In this document: positions 23,883-32,682 of the stretch, in pieces
Numbering within the stretch: position 1 is the first letter of the stretch
Layout: each line of letters begins with the position of its first letter
IMG/VR virus record: IMGVR_UViG_3300019871_000003
Span: 1 to 51,219 of that record
Length of the DNA: 51,219 bases
Reading direction: 5' to 3' (one strand)
Source: a virus
The notes under the pieces: model-generated
The model's database searches: none
Told to the model about the DNA's origin: nothing
Seen by the model: only the letters and a program-made list of their open reading frames with translations
Made by a program: the position numbers and the translations under genes

Positions 23883-23900
23883 TGTAAACTATAGTTTACA
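23883..23900. promoter_or_regulatory. Late-control element, copy 3 (perfect palindrome)
   Basis: TGTAAACTATAGTTTACA is a perfect 18-base palindrome, the most symmetric of the five copies; the third arm is degenerate. It lies 100 bases before the major capsid ATG. No good TAnnTTTG box follows at the expected distance. The 100 bases downstream hold no gene and may be an untranslated leader. Confidence 0.65.
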
Positions 23901-24000
23901 TTTATAGTCATTAGCGTCGTACGTTAATCAACGGTTGTACCGCCATTCCGAGCAGTGCTCAAATAATCAAATTTTTCACGTTTATTAAAGCACAAGCAGC

Positions 24001-25053
24001 ATGGCAAATTACGCCGCTTCGGTTTTGGCTAAAGGTCAGGCCAAGATTTCAGCAAAATTTAATGCCCCTGAATTAAGGGCGCAGATGCCTACCGTTATGG
24101 GTATGGCATTGAAAAATCAATCTATTTCAATACCAAATGCGCAGGATTTACGTGTATCGCCATTAAGGCCGGTTGACGTTAACTTCTTCACTAATATTGC
24201 TCCTGGCAATGCAACAGCAAAAACAGCACTACATACAGGTACTATAGCAGATTCATCTGTAATTAACCTTACTTATGTTTCCGTTGTTGAAACCTTTTCG
24301 CTTCCTGCAAAATTAGCAGATAATAATATATATGCTTATCAGGAGCTGTTCAACAACCAGTATGAGCAGAAATGGCGCAACCTGCGTACACGTCAGGATA
24401 ACGCAGCATTAGCATTCTTATTTGCCAACCGCTGCCAGTTATCAGCCGCAGTTGTAAATGCACGTGCCGCATCTGCAAACGCAGGCGCATGGTCTGACGC
24501 TAACCTGGCTTTGGAAATAGCGCAAGGTAACCAGAAGCTATTTATGCAGTATGCTAAATCATTCATGGCTGCTCAGTTTTACACTGGCCCATATGATATG
24601 CTTGCCGATCTTCAAATTGCGCGTGGTTTCGAGTTTGAAAAGAACCAGGGATCAAGCAACGCTAATAACTTCTCATTTCAGTTTGGTGATGCCTCTGTTT
24701 ATCAGACTCAAAGCATCATTGATCCTGCCTACACTCAGGGAGTATCATTGATTATGCCACAGGGTATATTTGCAGGTTTAAACTGGAACGAAGCATTGAA
24801 CCGTAGAGGATGGGGTAACGATCCTAATACTTCTTTGGGTATGGTTGGAACAACAGCGGATCCTTTGGGTTCGGGTGCAGTAGCGGATATTTCTATCTAC
24901 TCACAGCGTGCTGATACTTCAGCAAACGCAACTGGTGGTTCAACTCAGGATTTTGTTGATCAGTACGAATTGACTTTAACAATTGGATATGCTACTCCAC
25001 CGCTTTCATTAGTAGGTGACAGTGCAATATTCGAAATAGCACAATCAGTATAA
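24001..25053 (+). CDS. Major capsid protein
   Basis: 350 residues, alpha/beta, Ala/Asn/Gln-rich, low in Cys. It follows the scaffold candidate and has its own upstream control element and leader, as expected of the most highly expressed structural gene. F-S-L-P-A-K-L-A-D-N-N and Y-T-G-P-Y-D-M-L-A-D-L fit a HK97-like coat protein of 300-400 residues. Bacteroidota phage coats of this length are known to me, but exact family is not certain. Its stop overlaps the next gene by one base. Confidence 0.75.
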   Translation: MANYAASVLAKGQAKISAKFNAPELRAQMPTVMGMALKNQSISIPNAQDLRVSPLRPVDVNFFTNIAPGNATAKTALHTGTIADSSVINLTYVSVVETFSLPAKLADNNIYAYQELFNNQYEQKWRNLRTRQDNAALAFLFANRCQLSAAVVNARAASANAGAWSDANLALEIAQGNQKLFMQYAKSFMAAQFYTGPYDMLADLQIARGFEFEKNQGSSNANNFSFQFGDASVYQTQSIIDPAYTQGVSLIMPQGIFAGLNWNEALNRRGWGNDPNTSLGMVGTTADPLGSGAVADISIYSQRADTSANATGGSTQDFVDQYELTLTIGYATPPLSLVGDSAIFEIAQSV

Positions 25054-25472
25054 TGAAAAGTTTAATTATAGCAATAGCATTGTGCATCGTTGGTACGGTA
25101 GCACATGCGCAGTTCAGCACAGGGGTAAAGATGCCTCTTGCCATTGGTGATACTATTTTGAATACTACCACAGTAAGCAAGGTTATAAACGCAACTGCGG
25201 GGTATCCGGGTTCTATCATTCAGGTTTTGGCAACATCGCAAACAGGAACGGTTGCCGGGGTAGCGAGATTATTCGGCTCTACCGATGGCGGCACCACATA
25301 CGACCGCATTAACCCGACTGACAGTGTTATTTTGAGCGCAACAACCTTACACTATAGCTTTAAAGTATTGGGGCCTTTGCCGCCAAAGATTAAGGTAGCC
25401 GTAGTTGGGTCAGGCACACAGCACACGCTTATAAAAGTTTGGTACGTATTACGAAAAAGCATCACTGAGTAA
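25053..25472 (+). CDS. Signal-peptide protein next to the capsid gene
   Basis: 139 residues. The first 20 form a classic signal peptide: K, a hydrophobic core, then A-H-A-Q with cleavage after Ala. The mature part is beta-rich and Gly/Thr-rich, resembling a small beta-sandwich. It starts at the last base of the capsid stop and is followed directly by another structural gene. A virion decoration protein would not need export, so either the peptide is used for surface delivery (exclusion, adhesion) or the gene is a captured host one. Unknown family. Confidence 0.65.
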   Translation: MKSLIIAIALCIVGTVAHAQFSTGVKMPLAIGDTILNTTTVSKVINATAGYPGSIIQVLATSQTGTVAGVARLFGSTDGGTTYDRINPTDSVILSATTLHYSFKVLGPLPPKIKVAVVGSGTQHTLIKVWYVLRKSITE

Positions 25473-26632
25473 TGAACTATTCGAACGGGTTTGATATTGA
25501 CCAGGTATTGCCAGCTTTACAGCAGCGGTTAGGATGGATGCAGCCAACATTGGCAGGCAGTCCAACCTTAAGCCAGGATAATATTACGTCAAAATCAAGC
25601 CGGTTCTTTAATGATGGTTCATTTCATGCCCTTTGTACGATAGAAAATATAAAGGCTACTCAGGAAGACCCCGCAATAAGCGAAGAGGATTTTAATACCT
25701 ACCTGTTCAAATTGCAATCCGCATTAATTATGCGGTCGCTTAACGAGGTATTTCGCAAGCCTGAACTAATTGAACAGGTACTGCTATATACCCGGTATGG
25801 ATGGAATGATATTGCGGTAGCTAATGCCGGTCAGTGGATCGGGTGGATGATAAACGTTGGCAATGACCAGTCAATCAGCACACAGCTAAGCTTTGCCACT
25901 CTGTATTTCGATACTGATGTAGATTTCAATCTGTATTTATTTCAGGACGGCGTACGCGAGCCGCTAAAGACTATACCAGTGATAGTATCAGCCTTTGCCC
26001 ATACTGAGGTTGATTTAAACCTGGTTCTGCCATTTAAAACAGGTAGTAAATATTATCTGGTTTATGATCAGTCAGAATTGGGAGACGCAAAAGCCATTCG
26101 TGAACAGGTAGAAACCTATGCCATGACACGTTGTTTTGAAGCGATTATGTTTCAGGCAGCAGCCATAGATGACGGGACATTTTTCAACCATAATCAAAAG
26201 CAGTATCCTGGATTACCGCAGGGTATCAATTTGGAAGTGGTAACGTTCAGGGATCATACACAAAGAATACTTCGCAAGGCTAATCTATTTGATGAGGTGC
26301 AGGGGCTACAGATGGCGGTTATGGCTATTGAGGGAATAAATAACTCAAACAGGGCTAATTTAACGCAAAGAAATGCCGAGCAGCACTCACAGCAGATGTA
26401 TGCCGATTTAAATCAGGCATACGCTACTAAAGAAGTTCCTATTTCACCCGGGCTAAAGTCGCGTGTGTATTCAGAATTTAAACGATTGCGCGAAACATTC
26501 TTTCCTAAGGACGTACCAATATCATCTGATATGTCACAGAATTGCGGCGGGTTAGACGCTTACGAACAGCAATGGGCTAAAATAAACTGGAATACAATGA
26601 ATAATCCCGGTATGTTGGTAACTACCGAATAG
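25472..26632 (+). CDS. Structural protein, unknown
   Basis: 386 residues in the head-to-tail interval. Contains Q-W-I-G-W-M-I-N-V-G-N and Y-F-D-T-D-V-D-F-N-L-Y-L-F-Q-D-G. No family recognised. Position and length suggest a virion protein. It starts on the last base of the preceding stop. Confidence 0.65.
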   Translation: MNYSNGFDIDQVLPALQQRLGWMQPTLAGSPTLSQDNITSKSSRFFNDGSFHALCTIENIKATQEDPAISEEDFNTYLFKLQSALIMRSLNEVFRKPELIEQVLLYTRYGWNDIAVANAGQWIGWMINVGNDQSISTQLSFATLYFDTDVDFNLYLFQDGVREPLKTIPVIVSAFAHTEVDLNLVLPFKTGSKYYLVYDQSELGDAKAIREQVETYAMTRCFEAIMFQAAAIDDGTFFNHNQKQYPGLPQGINLEVVTFRDHTQRILRKANLFDEVQGLQMAVMAIEGINNSNRANLTQRNAEQHSQQMYADLNQAYATKEVPISPGLKSRVYSEFKRLRETFFPKDVPISSDMSQNCGGLDAYEQQWAKINWNTMNNPGMLVTTE

Positions 26633-26634
26633 GT

Positions 26635-27186
26635 ATGAATATAGCAAAAGATAATGTTACTGGCGTTGACATACCGATAAAAAGATTACAGGACGTGTTA
26701 TATCCTGCACTTATAAAAAAGTGGAATCTAACAGATAGTTCTTTTAATATGTATAGCCGGGCTTACCGCAACCAAACTAAAGACGGGTATACGCCTGAAA
26801 TATATACTGGCAATAATGAATATAAAGAGGTTTACTTCGATGACTCATTATCGGCAAGTGCATTTTTTGGGCTAGGTGATGATACTAAGATAGTACAATC
26901 CAGTTCAACTACCGCACAAGTATACCTGATATTCATGATTGACCTGAATAAGATAAAGCCTGGTGATACCCGGAATGACGAAGAGGCAAGGAACGACGTA
27001 GAGCGGATATGCTTATCGGCAGGGTTCGGATTTACCATGACGGATATTATCATAGGCATCGACAAGGTGTTTAGCGAGTATTCAGGCTGGAAGCAGACAG
27101 ACGGTATTAAGTATCTGGATACACATCCGCTGCATTGCTTCAGGTTAAATTTTAAATTATTATACAGTGTTTACGCATGTAACTAA
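26635..27186 (+). CDS. Head-tail connector or tail-completion candidate
   Basis: 183 residues, three bases after the previous gene. Alpha/beta with D-L-N-K-I-K-P-G-D-T-R-N-D-E-E-A-R-N-D-V near the middle. Position just before the tail-tube candidate suggests a neck or tail-terminator role. Confidence 0.5.
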   Translation: MNIAKDNVTGVDIPIKRLQDVLYPALIKKWNLTDSSFNMYSRAYRNQTKDGYTPEIYTGNNEYKEVYFDDSLSASAFFGLGDDTKIVQSSSTTAQVYLIFMIDLNKIKPGDTRNDEEARNDVERICLSAGFGFTMTDIIIGIDKVFSEYSGWKQTDGIKYLDTHPLHCFRLNFKLLYSVYACN

Positions 27187-27223
27187 CATGTATTTGTTTC
27201 AAAAAAAGTAAAAATTAAATAAA

Positions 27224-28183
27224 ATGGGAATTAAAAATGTACTAACGAGCTGCCTTGCAAGCTCTGGTAACACCGGATTCGGCCAATGCTTCACTGATAT
27301 AGGTATGCCAAGAGGTGTGCTGTTTGTACCGAAAGGCGCAGTATATAGCACTTCTGATATCCCTACTCTAAAAGCTACAATCCAAGCTGCTATTATGGCT
27401 GATTCAAAAAGTCAGCGTATATATCCCCTAAATAACATTATCAATATTACCGATAGCACTGAGGCCCCGGTTATCCAAACGTTCAATACCGGCGCTAAGT
27501 CAGTTGTTCGTAACGGGTTTTATGATCTTACGCTGCAATGGGAAAACGGTGGTTTCTGCGTGTTATATGCACTATTGAAATCACAAGGCCAAAATAGCCC
27601 GTTCCTGATCTATACCGATAAGGGGTTACTAATCGGTACTGATGCCGGTACTGCTGAAGAGCCTGAACAATTTAAGGGCATCAACCCGAACCTTGTTTAT
27701 GTTAACATGTTCAAATTCTCTGACGGATCAAAGGTGACCGAGTATAGCGTAACGCTGAACTTCGAGCCTACACAGATCAATCAGGGTATTGCATTTGTTG
27801 ACTTTAACCAGGATGGCGGTTTGGCTTATCTATCTGGATTGAGTGGGTTACAAAACGTAACGCTGTCACAGCTTGTTGCGCCAACATCGACCGTAGTTAA
27901 GATCGGTGCAACAACCGCTTGCGGATCGGTAAACCTTCACGATGTTTTCGCTTCTGAACTAGCTAAACCTGGAGCGTGGGTAGTTAAAAACGCTGCCACA
28001 GGTGGAACGATCACCGTTAGTGCGGTTGCCGATGATCCGACAGATGGCGGTTGGGCATTGACATTAACCGCGGCTACTGGTTTAACAGTAAATGTTTCAT
28101 TGGCCGGGCCTACTGAGTTAGCCGGATTAACTCCACCAGTTGCTGGGTACGAATCAAACTTATTATCACAAATCATACCGTAA
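27224..28183 (+). CDS. Major tail (tube) protein candidate with C-terminal Ig-like domain
   Basis: 319 residues. Beta-rich N-terminal 220 residues in the tail-tube position, before the tape measure. From about 240, the Thr/Val/Ala-rich part (A-T-G-G-T-I-T-V-S-A-V-A, L-T-A-A-T-G-L-T-V-N-V-S) looks like an Ig-like add-on, as in other tail tubes, exposed on the tail surface. Followed with one-base overlap by a small acidic/basic gene and a terminator. Confidence 0.65.
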   Translation: MGIKNVLTSCLASSGNTGFGQCFTDIGMPRGVLFVPKGAVYSTSDIPTLKATIQAAIMADSKSQRIYPLNNIINITDSTEAPVIQTFNTGAKSVVRNGFYDLTLQWENGGFCVLYALLKSQGQNSPFLIYTDKGLLIGTDAGTAEEPEQFKGINPNLVYVNMFKFSDGSKVTEYSVTLNFEPTQINQGIAFVDFNQDGGLAYLSGLSGLQNVTLSQLVAPTSTVVKIGATTACGSVNLHDVFASELAKPGAWVVKNAATGGTITVSAVADDPTDGGWALTLTAATGLTVNVSLAGPTELAGLTPPVAGYESNLLSQIIP

Positions 28184-28350
28184 TGGTTGGGTTTAATAAA
28201 GAATACGCACAATGTGTATCTAAAGAACAGTGGATAAAAGAGCATTCGCACATTGAATGTGATTTATCTGCTGAGTACGATAAGATGGTGCCAAAGAAAA
28301 AGACCGAAGCCAAACCGAAAGAAGAGGCTGAGATTAAAGAGCAGGGTTAA
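28183..28350 (+). CDS. 55-residue charged protein
   Basis: Starts on the last base of the tail-tube stop (TAATG). A Cys-containing N-terminus is followed by a Lys/Glu/Pro-rich tail (P-K-K-K-T-E-A-K-P-K-E-E-A). It could be a small tail-assembly partner. Function unknown. Confidence 0.55.
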   Translation: MVGFNKEYAQCVSKEQWIKEHSHIECDLSAEYDKMVPKKKTEAKPKEEAEIKEQG

Positions 28351-28383
28351 TAATTGTGTTCATGGTTTAGTTTGTTAGTTGAG

Positions 28384-28421
28384 GCCGTATGGATTCGCAA
28401 ATGCAGCCATACGGCTTTTTT
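28384..28421 (+). terminator. Intrinsic terminator after the tail-tube genes
   Basis: GCCGTATGG (28384-28392) and CCATACGGC (28407-28415) form a perfect 9-bp stem with a 14-base loop, followed at once by six T. It closes or attenuates the terminase-to-tail-tube unit before the tape-measure group. Confidence 0.85.
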
Positions 28422-28432
28422 AATATTATCAA

Positions 28433-28849
28433 ATGAGTACGATAGCTGATTTCAACAGAAGGATTCAGGCGGTAGAAATAGAGCAGGTGATCAGGGTTAG
28501 TATAGATGAAACCAGCGAAGACGCAGCGCAATATAATAGGGACGATCTGTCAGAGGGGCTACTAGCAACATCAAACCCAATTGTCCCTGGATATTCGCCG
28601 GCATACGCAAAGAAAAAGGGCTTTTTAACCCCTGATTTATATGTGACAGGTGATTTTTACCGGGGAATATTCGCAAAGGTAAAAGACAAGACAATAGAAT
28701 TTGACAGCACGGACCCCAAAGCTGGGGCATTAAAGGCAAAATATGGCAAATTTATTTACGGCATCACACAGGAGTCAAAGTCTGCGTATGCTAAGGGCTC
28801 GCTCAGACCAGTCCTTAACAAAAATCTCAGAACCGCCATTGGTATATAA
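28433..28849 (+). CDS. Minor tail or neck protein candidate
   Basis: 138 residues, just after the terminator. Contains S-P-A-Y-A-K-K-K-G-F and D-L-Y-V-T-G-D-F-Y-R-G, a pattern seen in small virion-assembly proteins that shape the head-tail joint. Alpha/beta. Assignment by position only. Confidence 0.5.
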   Translation: MSTIADFNRRIQAVEIEQVIRVSIDETSEDAAQYNRDDLSEGLLATSNPIVPGYSPAYAKKKGFLTPDLYVTGDFYRGIFAKVKDKTIEFDSTDPKAGALKAKYGKFIYGITQESKSAYAKGSLRPVLNKNLRTAIGI

Positions 28850-28853
28850 ATCT

Positions 28854-29396
28854 GTGTATGAGTTGCCATTATACAACTTTATACAGATTTCATTAACTGG
28901 TGACACTGAAAAATGGGGTGTAATGCCTGATATATGGAATACCATTACTGAACAGTATGCTGAGTTGTCCGGCGATAAATCAATGGGCAGGGCATTTGTG
29001 TTAACCAGGCAAATCACATACCTGAAAAACCGCCTAAACATTATACAATTGGTTGTAAATCAATTATCAGTAACCCGAAATGAAGAACTAATTAAAATAC
29101 TACAGAACGATCTTGGTTTTAGGCTAAAATTCGATGACCTGCAAGGTGATTTGGTGCGTGTTGTTTCACTGGCAAAGCCGGATTTTGTAAAGCTAAAGCA
29201 GGCTGAAGCCCAATATAATGATCTTAAAAAAGATGAAAAAGCGGCAACAGAAGCAGATTGGGATGACGAGTTAACGCATTTGGGGAAGTTCCAGGCGTTT
29301 AAGATCGATAAAAAACAAACCACAGTAAGCGAATATCTATCCATAAAAAAAGCATTCAAGGCACACGTTGATTATATGAACCGTAATGGGAAATGA
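28854..29396 (+). CDS. Tail-assembly protein (start uncertain)
   Basis: About 180 residues from the GTG at 28854. An ATG at 28743 would overlap the previous gene by 107 bases; the N-terminal V-Y-E-L-P-L-Y-N-F-I-Q looks like a natural start and follows that stop by four bases. A TTG at 28839 is also possible. Largely helical, with D-L-K-K-D-E-K-A-A-T near 120. Directly upstream of and overlapping the tape measure, so a tail-chaperone role is possible. Confidence 0.6.
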   Translation: MYELPLYNFIQISLTGDTEKWGVMPDIWNTITEQYAELSGDKSMGRAFVLTRQITYLKNRLNIIQLVVNQLSVTRNEELIKILQNDLGFRLKFDDLQGDLVRVVSLAKPDFVKLKQAEAQYNDLKKDEKAATEADWDDELTHLGKFQAFKIDKKQTTVSEYLSIKKAFKAHVDYMNRNGK

Positions 29397-32300
29397 AGAA
29401 ATAATTGATTCCGTTGTTGACCCTATAGCCATTAAGCAGTTTAATGACTTAAAAGCTGTTGCCGCTTCTGCTACAGAACAAATGGTAATTGCTACTAAGG
29501 CAGCTATCGCTTTAAATAATGCTACTGGTGGATCGCAATCATTTACTGTATTTAAGAAAAACGCCGATGCTGCTAATGACGCTGTTAATACCATTATAGT
29601 CAATTCCAACAAAGCACAGCAAGCGCAGGATAAAGCCAGAGCATATAAAGCTGATATGGACGAAAAAGCGATGAATAAATATCTCGTTTTATTGTCCAAA
29701 CAAGAGGCTTACCGTCAGGCACAGGATGATAAAGAAATTGCAGCAGCGAAAGTAAAGGCTGATAAGCTTGCTCAGATACAAGACCAGGTCGCAGCTAAAC
29801 AATCTGCAATAGATGCTAGAAAAGCAAATGCTAAATTCCAGCCAATAGACCCATCTAATCCACATAACCTAAGTAACCCATCTATAACCGAAGAGCCATC
29901 TCAGCCAGTAGTAAGACATGAACCTATTATTACTGGCAATGAGAATATGAGCCTATCGGCCAAAAATGCGACCGTATCCATTAAGGAAGAAACAGAAGCT
30001 TTAACAGAACAACAGCGTGTTTTAAATAGCGTTGCAGGAACATTTGAGCAAAATGTATCCCTTCAACTAACGCTACAGTCAGAGCTTGCAGCCGTTCGCG
30101 CTGAAATGAAGCTAACAACAGGTGATGATGCAAAAAGCATAGCTACTAAAGAAAGGTTGACAGCCGAAGAAATACGGCTTAAATCTGCTATACAGGCAAA
30201 TGGAACTACATTAAGGCAACAGGCCAAGGATCAACTAAATGCCGATGGCAGTGCAACACAGCTTAACGCAAGGTTGACACAGCTACGGGCAGCCTATGAT
30301 TCACTATCTGCAGCAGAGCAAAAGAACGTGGCTACGGGCGGGGTATTGCTTACTGAAATTAAAGCGTTGGACGCTGAAACAAAAAAACTTGCGGCTGATC
30401 AGGGAGTACATAATAAAGAGGTTGGAAATTATGGCAATGCAATTACAAAATCGGTGGGAGGAGCTTTTTCAGTACTTAGGAAAATAGCATATGTACTACC
30501 AGGAGTTGGATTAGCTGGATTAATTGGGTTTGCTGTTGATCCTATAATAGAGTATATAAGTAAACTGGACATTGTTAAAAAACTTTTAGAAACACTTACT
30601 ACTGCTCAAAAGGATTATTCTATCGCATTTCAGGATACCGGATATCAAAAAGCGATTTCCAATATAGCTGAACTGACCGAAAATATAACACTTGCTAAGG
30701 AAGGGTTTTTGGATAAAACAAAGGTTTTAAGAGAGTATAACACTGCGCTTGGAGCTTCAATAGGCTATGCAGATGATTTAGACCAGGCAGAAAGGAATAT
30801 AATCAGGAATGGGAAAGATTATATTCAGATAACGCTATTAAAGGCTGCAGCTCAAATAGCCTTGAACGATTCGGCTAAAAAGCTAGCAGAATCTGCTCAG
30901 GTTGCTGCTAAGCCGACCAATACGTTTGTATCAACAAAGAGCGAATCTTTACAGGCATTAAATCTATTAGCACAGGGTCGATTTACTAAACAGGTTGCAG
31001 CTGCTCAAAAGGAAGACCAGGATAAACAGGTTAAAGACTTAAAAGATTCCGCTGATTCGCAATTGAAGATATTTGATGATTTCCAAAAAAGGGCTGCTGA
31101 AATTGCGAAGAAAAATGGGCAAATAGACTTTTTTGATGGCACACAGGATGCTAAAGGATCAAAAGGTAAAAAACCAGATGATCATGCCAATACAGATTTG
31201 TTGGAGTATTACAGACTGCAATTAGAACAGGTTAAAAAAACCTCAAAAATAGTATTAGATGACGAGACGCAAAGCTACGAAGCAAGAAAGGCAGCGTTAA
31301 ATATATACCTTAAGTCAAGTGCAGACTTAGTAAAAAACGCACAAGATATTGCCTTGACCGACACTAACCTACGCGGGCAGCAACGTAAAAATATTGTGTT
31401 GAAATTTAACAATGAATTACTCGATGTTCAGCGCGATGGAATAAATGAAACTGAAAAATTACAAAACTCAGTCAGTGCAAAACTAAAAAAGAATCTCGAG
31501 GATATTTTAAAAGCCAATGAAGATGCTGAAAAGTTAGCGATAGAGGGATTAACCCAAAGCAGAGATGAGCAGGTATCATTAATACAGGATGCAGCAGATA
31601 AAGAACTTGCTATAGTAGCTGATAAGTATGCTAAAGGTAAGATCAATGAAAAGCAATATCAGAAAGAAATAACAGCTATTCAGGATCAGGCAAATATTGA
31701 CCGGTTGGGGCAAGAGGCTTTTTATGCACAATCGGTATTGGCGATCAAGGAAGCTGCTGAAAATAACGCGATAAACCAGAATGGGCCAAAAACGCCGGAA
31801 CAGATAGCTACTATAAAAGCACATAGCGGAGTTAGTGAGGCTAAAACAGCCGTTTCAAAAGCAGGGAATGCCTTACAGAAGGCTTTAAATGAGCAGACGC
31901 AACATGAGTCAAAGCCAGATAAAGACATATCAGATTTTGAAAAAAAGGCAGCTGAAGAAGCTATACAAGCTATTGACTTGGTTACAAAGGCCCGCGATGC
32001 AGCATATGAGCGCAATATAGAGCAATTGCAAAAACAATCAGACATGGTTGATGAAAATGCTAAGAATGAAATAAGCGCAGTAAACAGCTCCATTCTGTCA
32101 AGTGCAGATAAGCAGCGCAAAATAAATATTATTGATGCTCAGGCGGCCCAGCAAAAAGAAGCTTTATTGGCACGCGAGAATCAGTTAAAAACTAAGCAGG
32201 CAAAGGCAGACAAGGAGGCTAATATAGCAAAGCTAACTATACAAGGCGCATTGGCAGTAGTTACCGCTTTGACTGGGGGCCCAATATTAGGCGAGATACT

Positions 32301-32682
32301 AGCAATAGGCGCGGCTGCATTGGTAGCGACTGAATTAGCGATTGCCATTGCAACCCCATTGCCTAAATATGCAAAAGGTACAGGTAATCACCCAGGCGGC
32401 ATGTTCATATGGGGTGAAAAAGGTACAGAAATGGCAATAGAGCCAAGCGGTAAAACTTATATGTCACCCGACCATGCGTCTTTAGGTATGGCACCGGCAG
32501 GGACAAAGATCATACCTAACCATATGATCAGGCCCGATAAGTTAAACTATTCAGGAGGCCAGCAAGTGCCATGGAAAGAAGTAATATCTGCTATAAACAA
32601 AAGTAAGCCGGAGCCACAAAAGAGGCCAAATGTTAAGGTCACTGTAAATAATGATTCATACTACCAAAAGTTTTATAGGTAA
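29386..32682 (+). CDS. Tape measure protein
   Basis: 1098 residues, the longest gene here, almost all helical with heptad-like Ala/Lys/Gln stretches. Hydrophobic segments lie near 365-390 and 945-985, as in most tape measures. The C-terminal 100 residues (G-N-H-P-G-G-M-F-I-W-G-E-K-G-T-E) are a conserved-looking end. It sets tail length and is ejected with DNA. At about 0.15 nm per residue the tail would be near 165 nm (inference), i.e. a long non-contractile siphovirus tail. It shares one base with the next gene. Confidence 0.93.
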   Translation: MGNEEIIDSVVDPIAIKQFNDLKAVAASATEQMVIATKAAIALNNATGGSQSFTVFKKNADAANDAVNTIIVNSNKAQQAQDKARAYKADMDEKAMNKYLVLLSKQEAYRQAQDDKEIAAAKVKADKLAQIQDQVAAKQSAIDARKANAKFQPIDPSNPHNLSNPSITEEPSQPVVRHEPIITGNENMSLSAKNATVSIKEETEALTEQQRVLNSVAGTFEQNVSLQLTLQSELAAVRAEMKLTTGDDAKSIATKERLTAEEIRLKSAIQANGTTLRQQAKDQLNADGSATQLNARLTQLRAAYDSLSAAEQKNVATGGVLLTEIKALDAETKKLAADQGVHNKEVGNYGNAITKSVGGAFSVLRKIAYVLPGVGLAGLIGFAVDPIIEYISKLDIVKKLLETLTTAQKDYSIAFQDTGYQKAISNIAELTENITLAKEGFLDKTKVLREYNTALGASIGYADDLDQAERNIIRNGKDYIQITLLKAAAQIALNDSAKKLAESAQVAAKPTNTFVSTKSESLQALNLLAQGRFTKQVAAAQKEDQDKQVKDLKDSADSQLKIFDDFQKRAAEIAKKNGQIDFFDGTQDAKGSKGKKPDDHANTDLLEYYRLQLEQVKKTSKIVLDDETQSYEARKAALNIYLKSSADLVKNAQDIALTDTNLRGQQRKNIVLKFNNELLDVQRDGINETEKLQNSVSAKLKKNLEDILKANEDAEKLAIEGLTQSRDEQVSLIQDAADKELAIVADKYAKGKINEKQYQKEITAIQDQANIDRLGQEAFYAQSVLAIKEAAENNAINQNGPKTPEQIATIKAHSGVSEAKTAVSKAGNALQKALNEQTQHESKPDKDISDFEKKAAEEAIQAIDLVTKARDAAYERNIEQLQKQSDMVDENAKNEISAVNSSILSSADKQRKINIIDAQAAQQKEALLARENQLKTKQAKADKEANIAKLTIQGALAVVTALTGGPILGEILAIGAAALVATELAIAIATPLPKYAKGTGNHPGGMFIWGEKGTEMAIEPSGKTYMSPDHASLGMAPAGTKIIPNHMIRPDKLNYSGGQQVPWKEVISAINKSKPEPQKRPNVKVTVNNDSYYQKFYR

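Noticed and set aside
31722-32120. Leftward 132-codon frame in the tape measure
   Set aside because: Ser/Ala/Phe-rich shadow of a helical Ala/Lys-rich gene; several such shadows occur along it.
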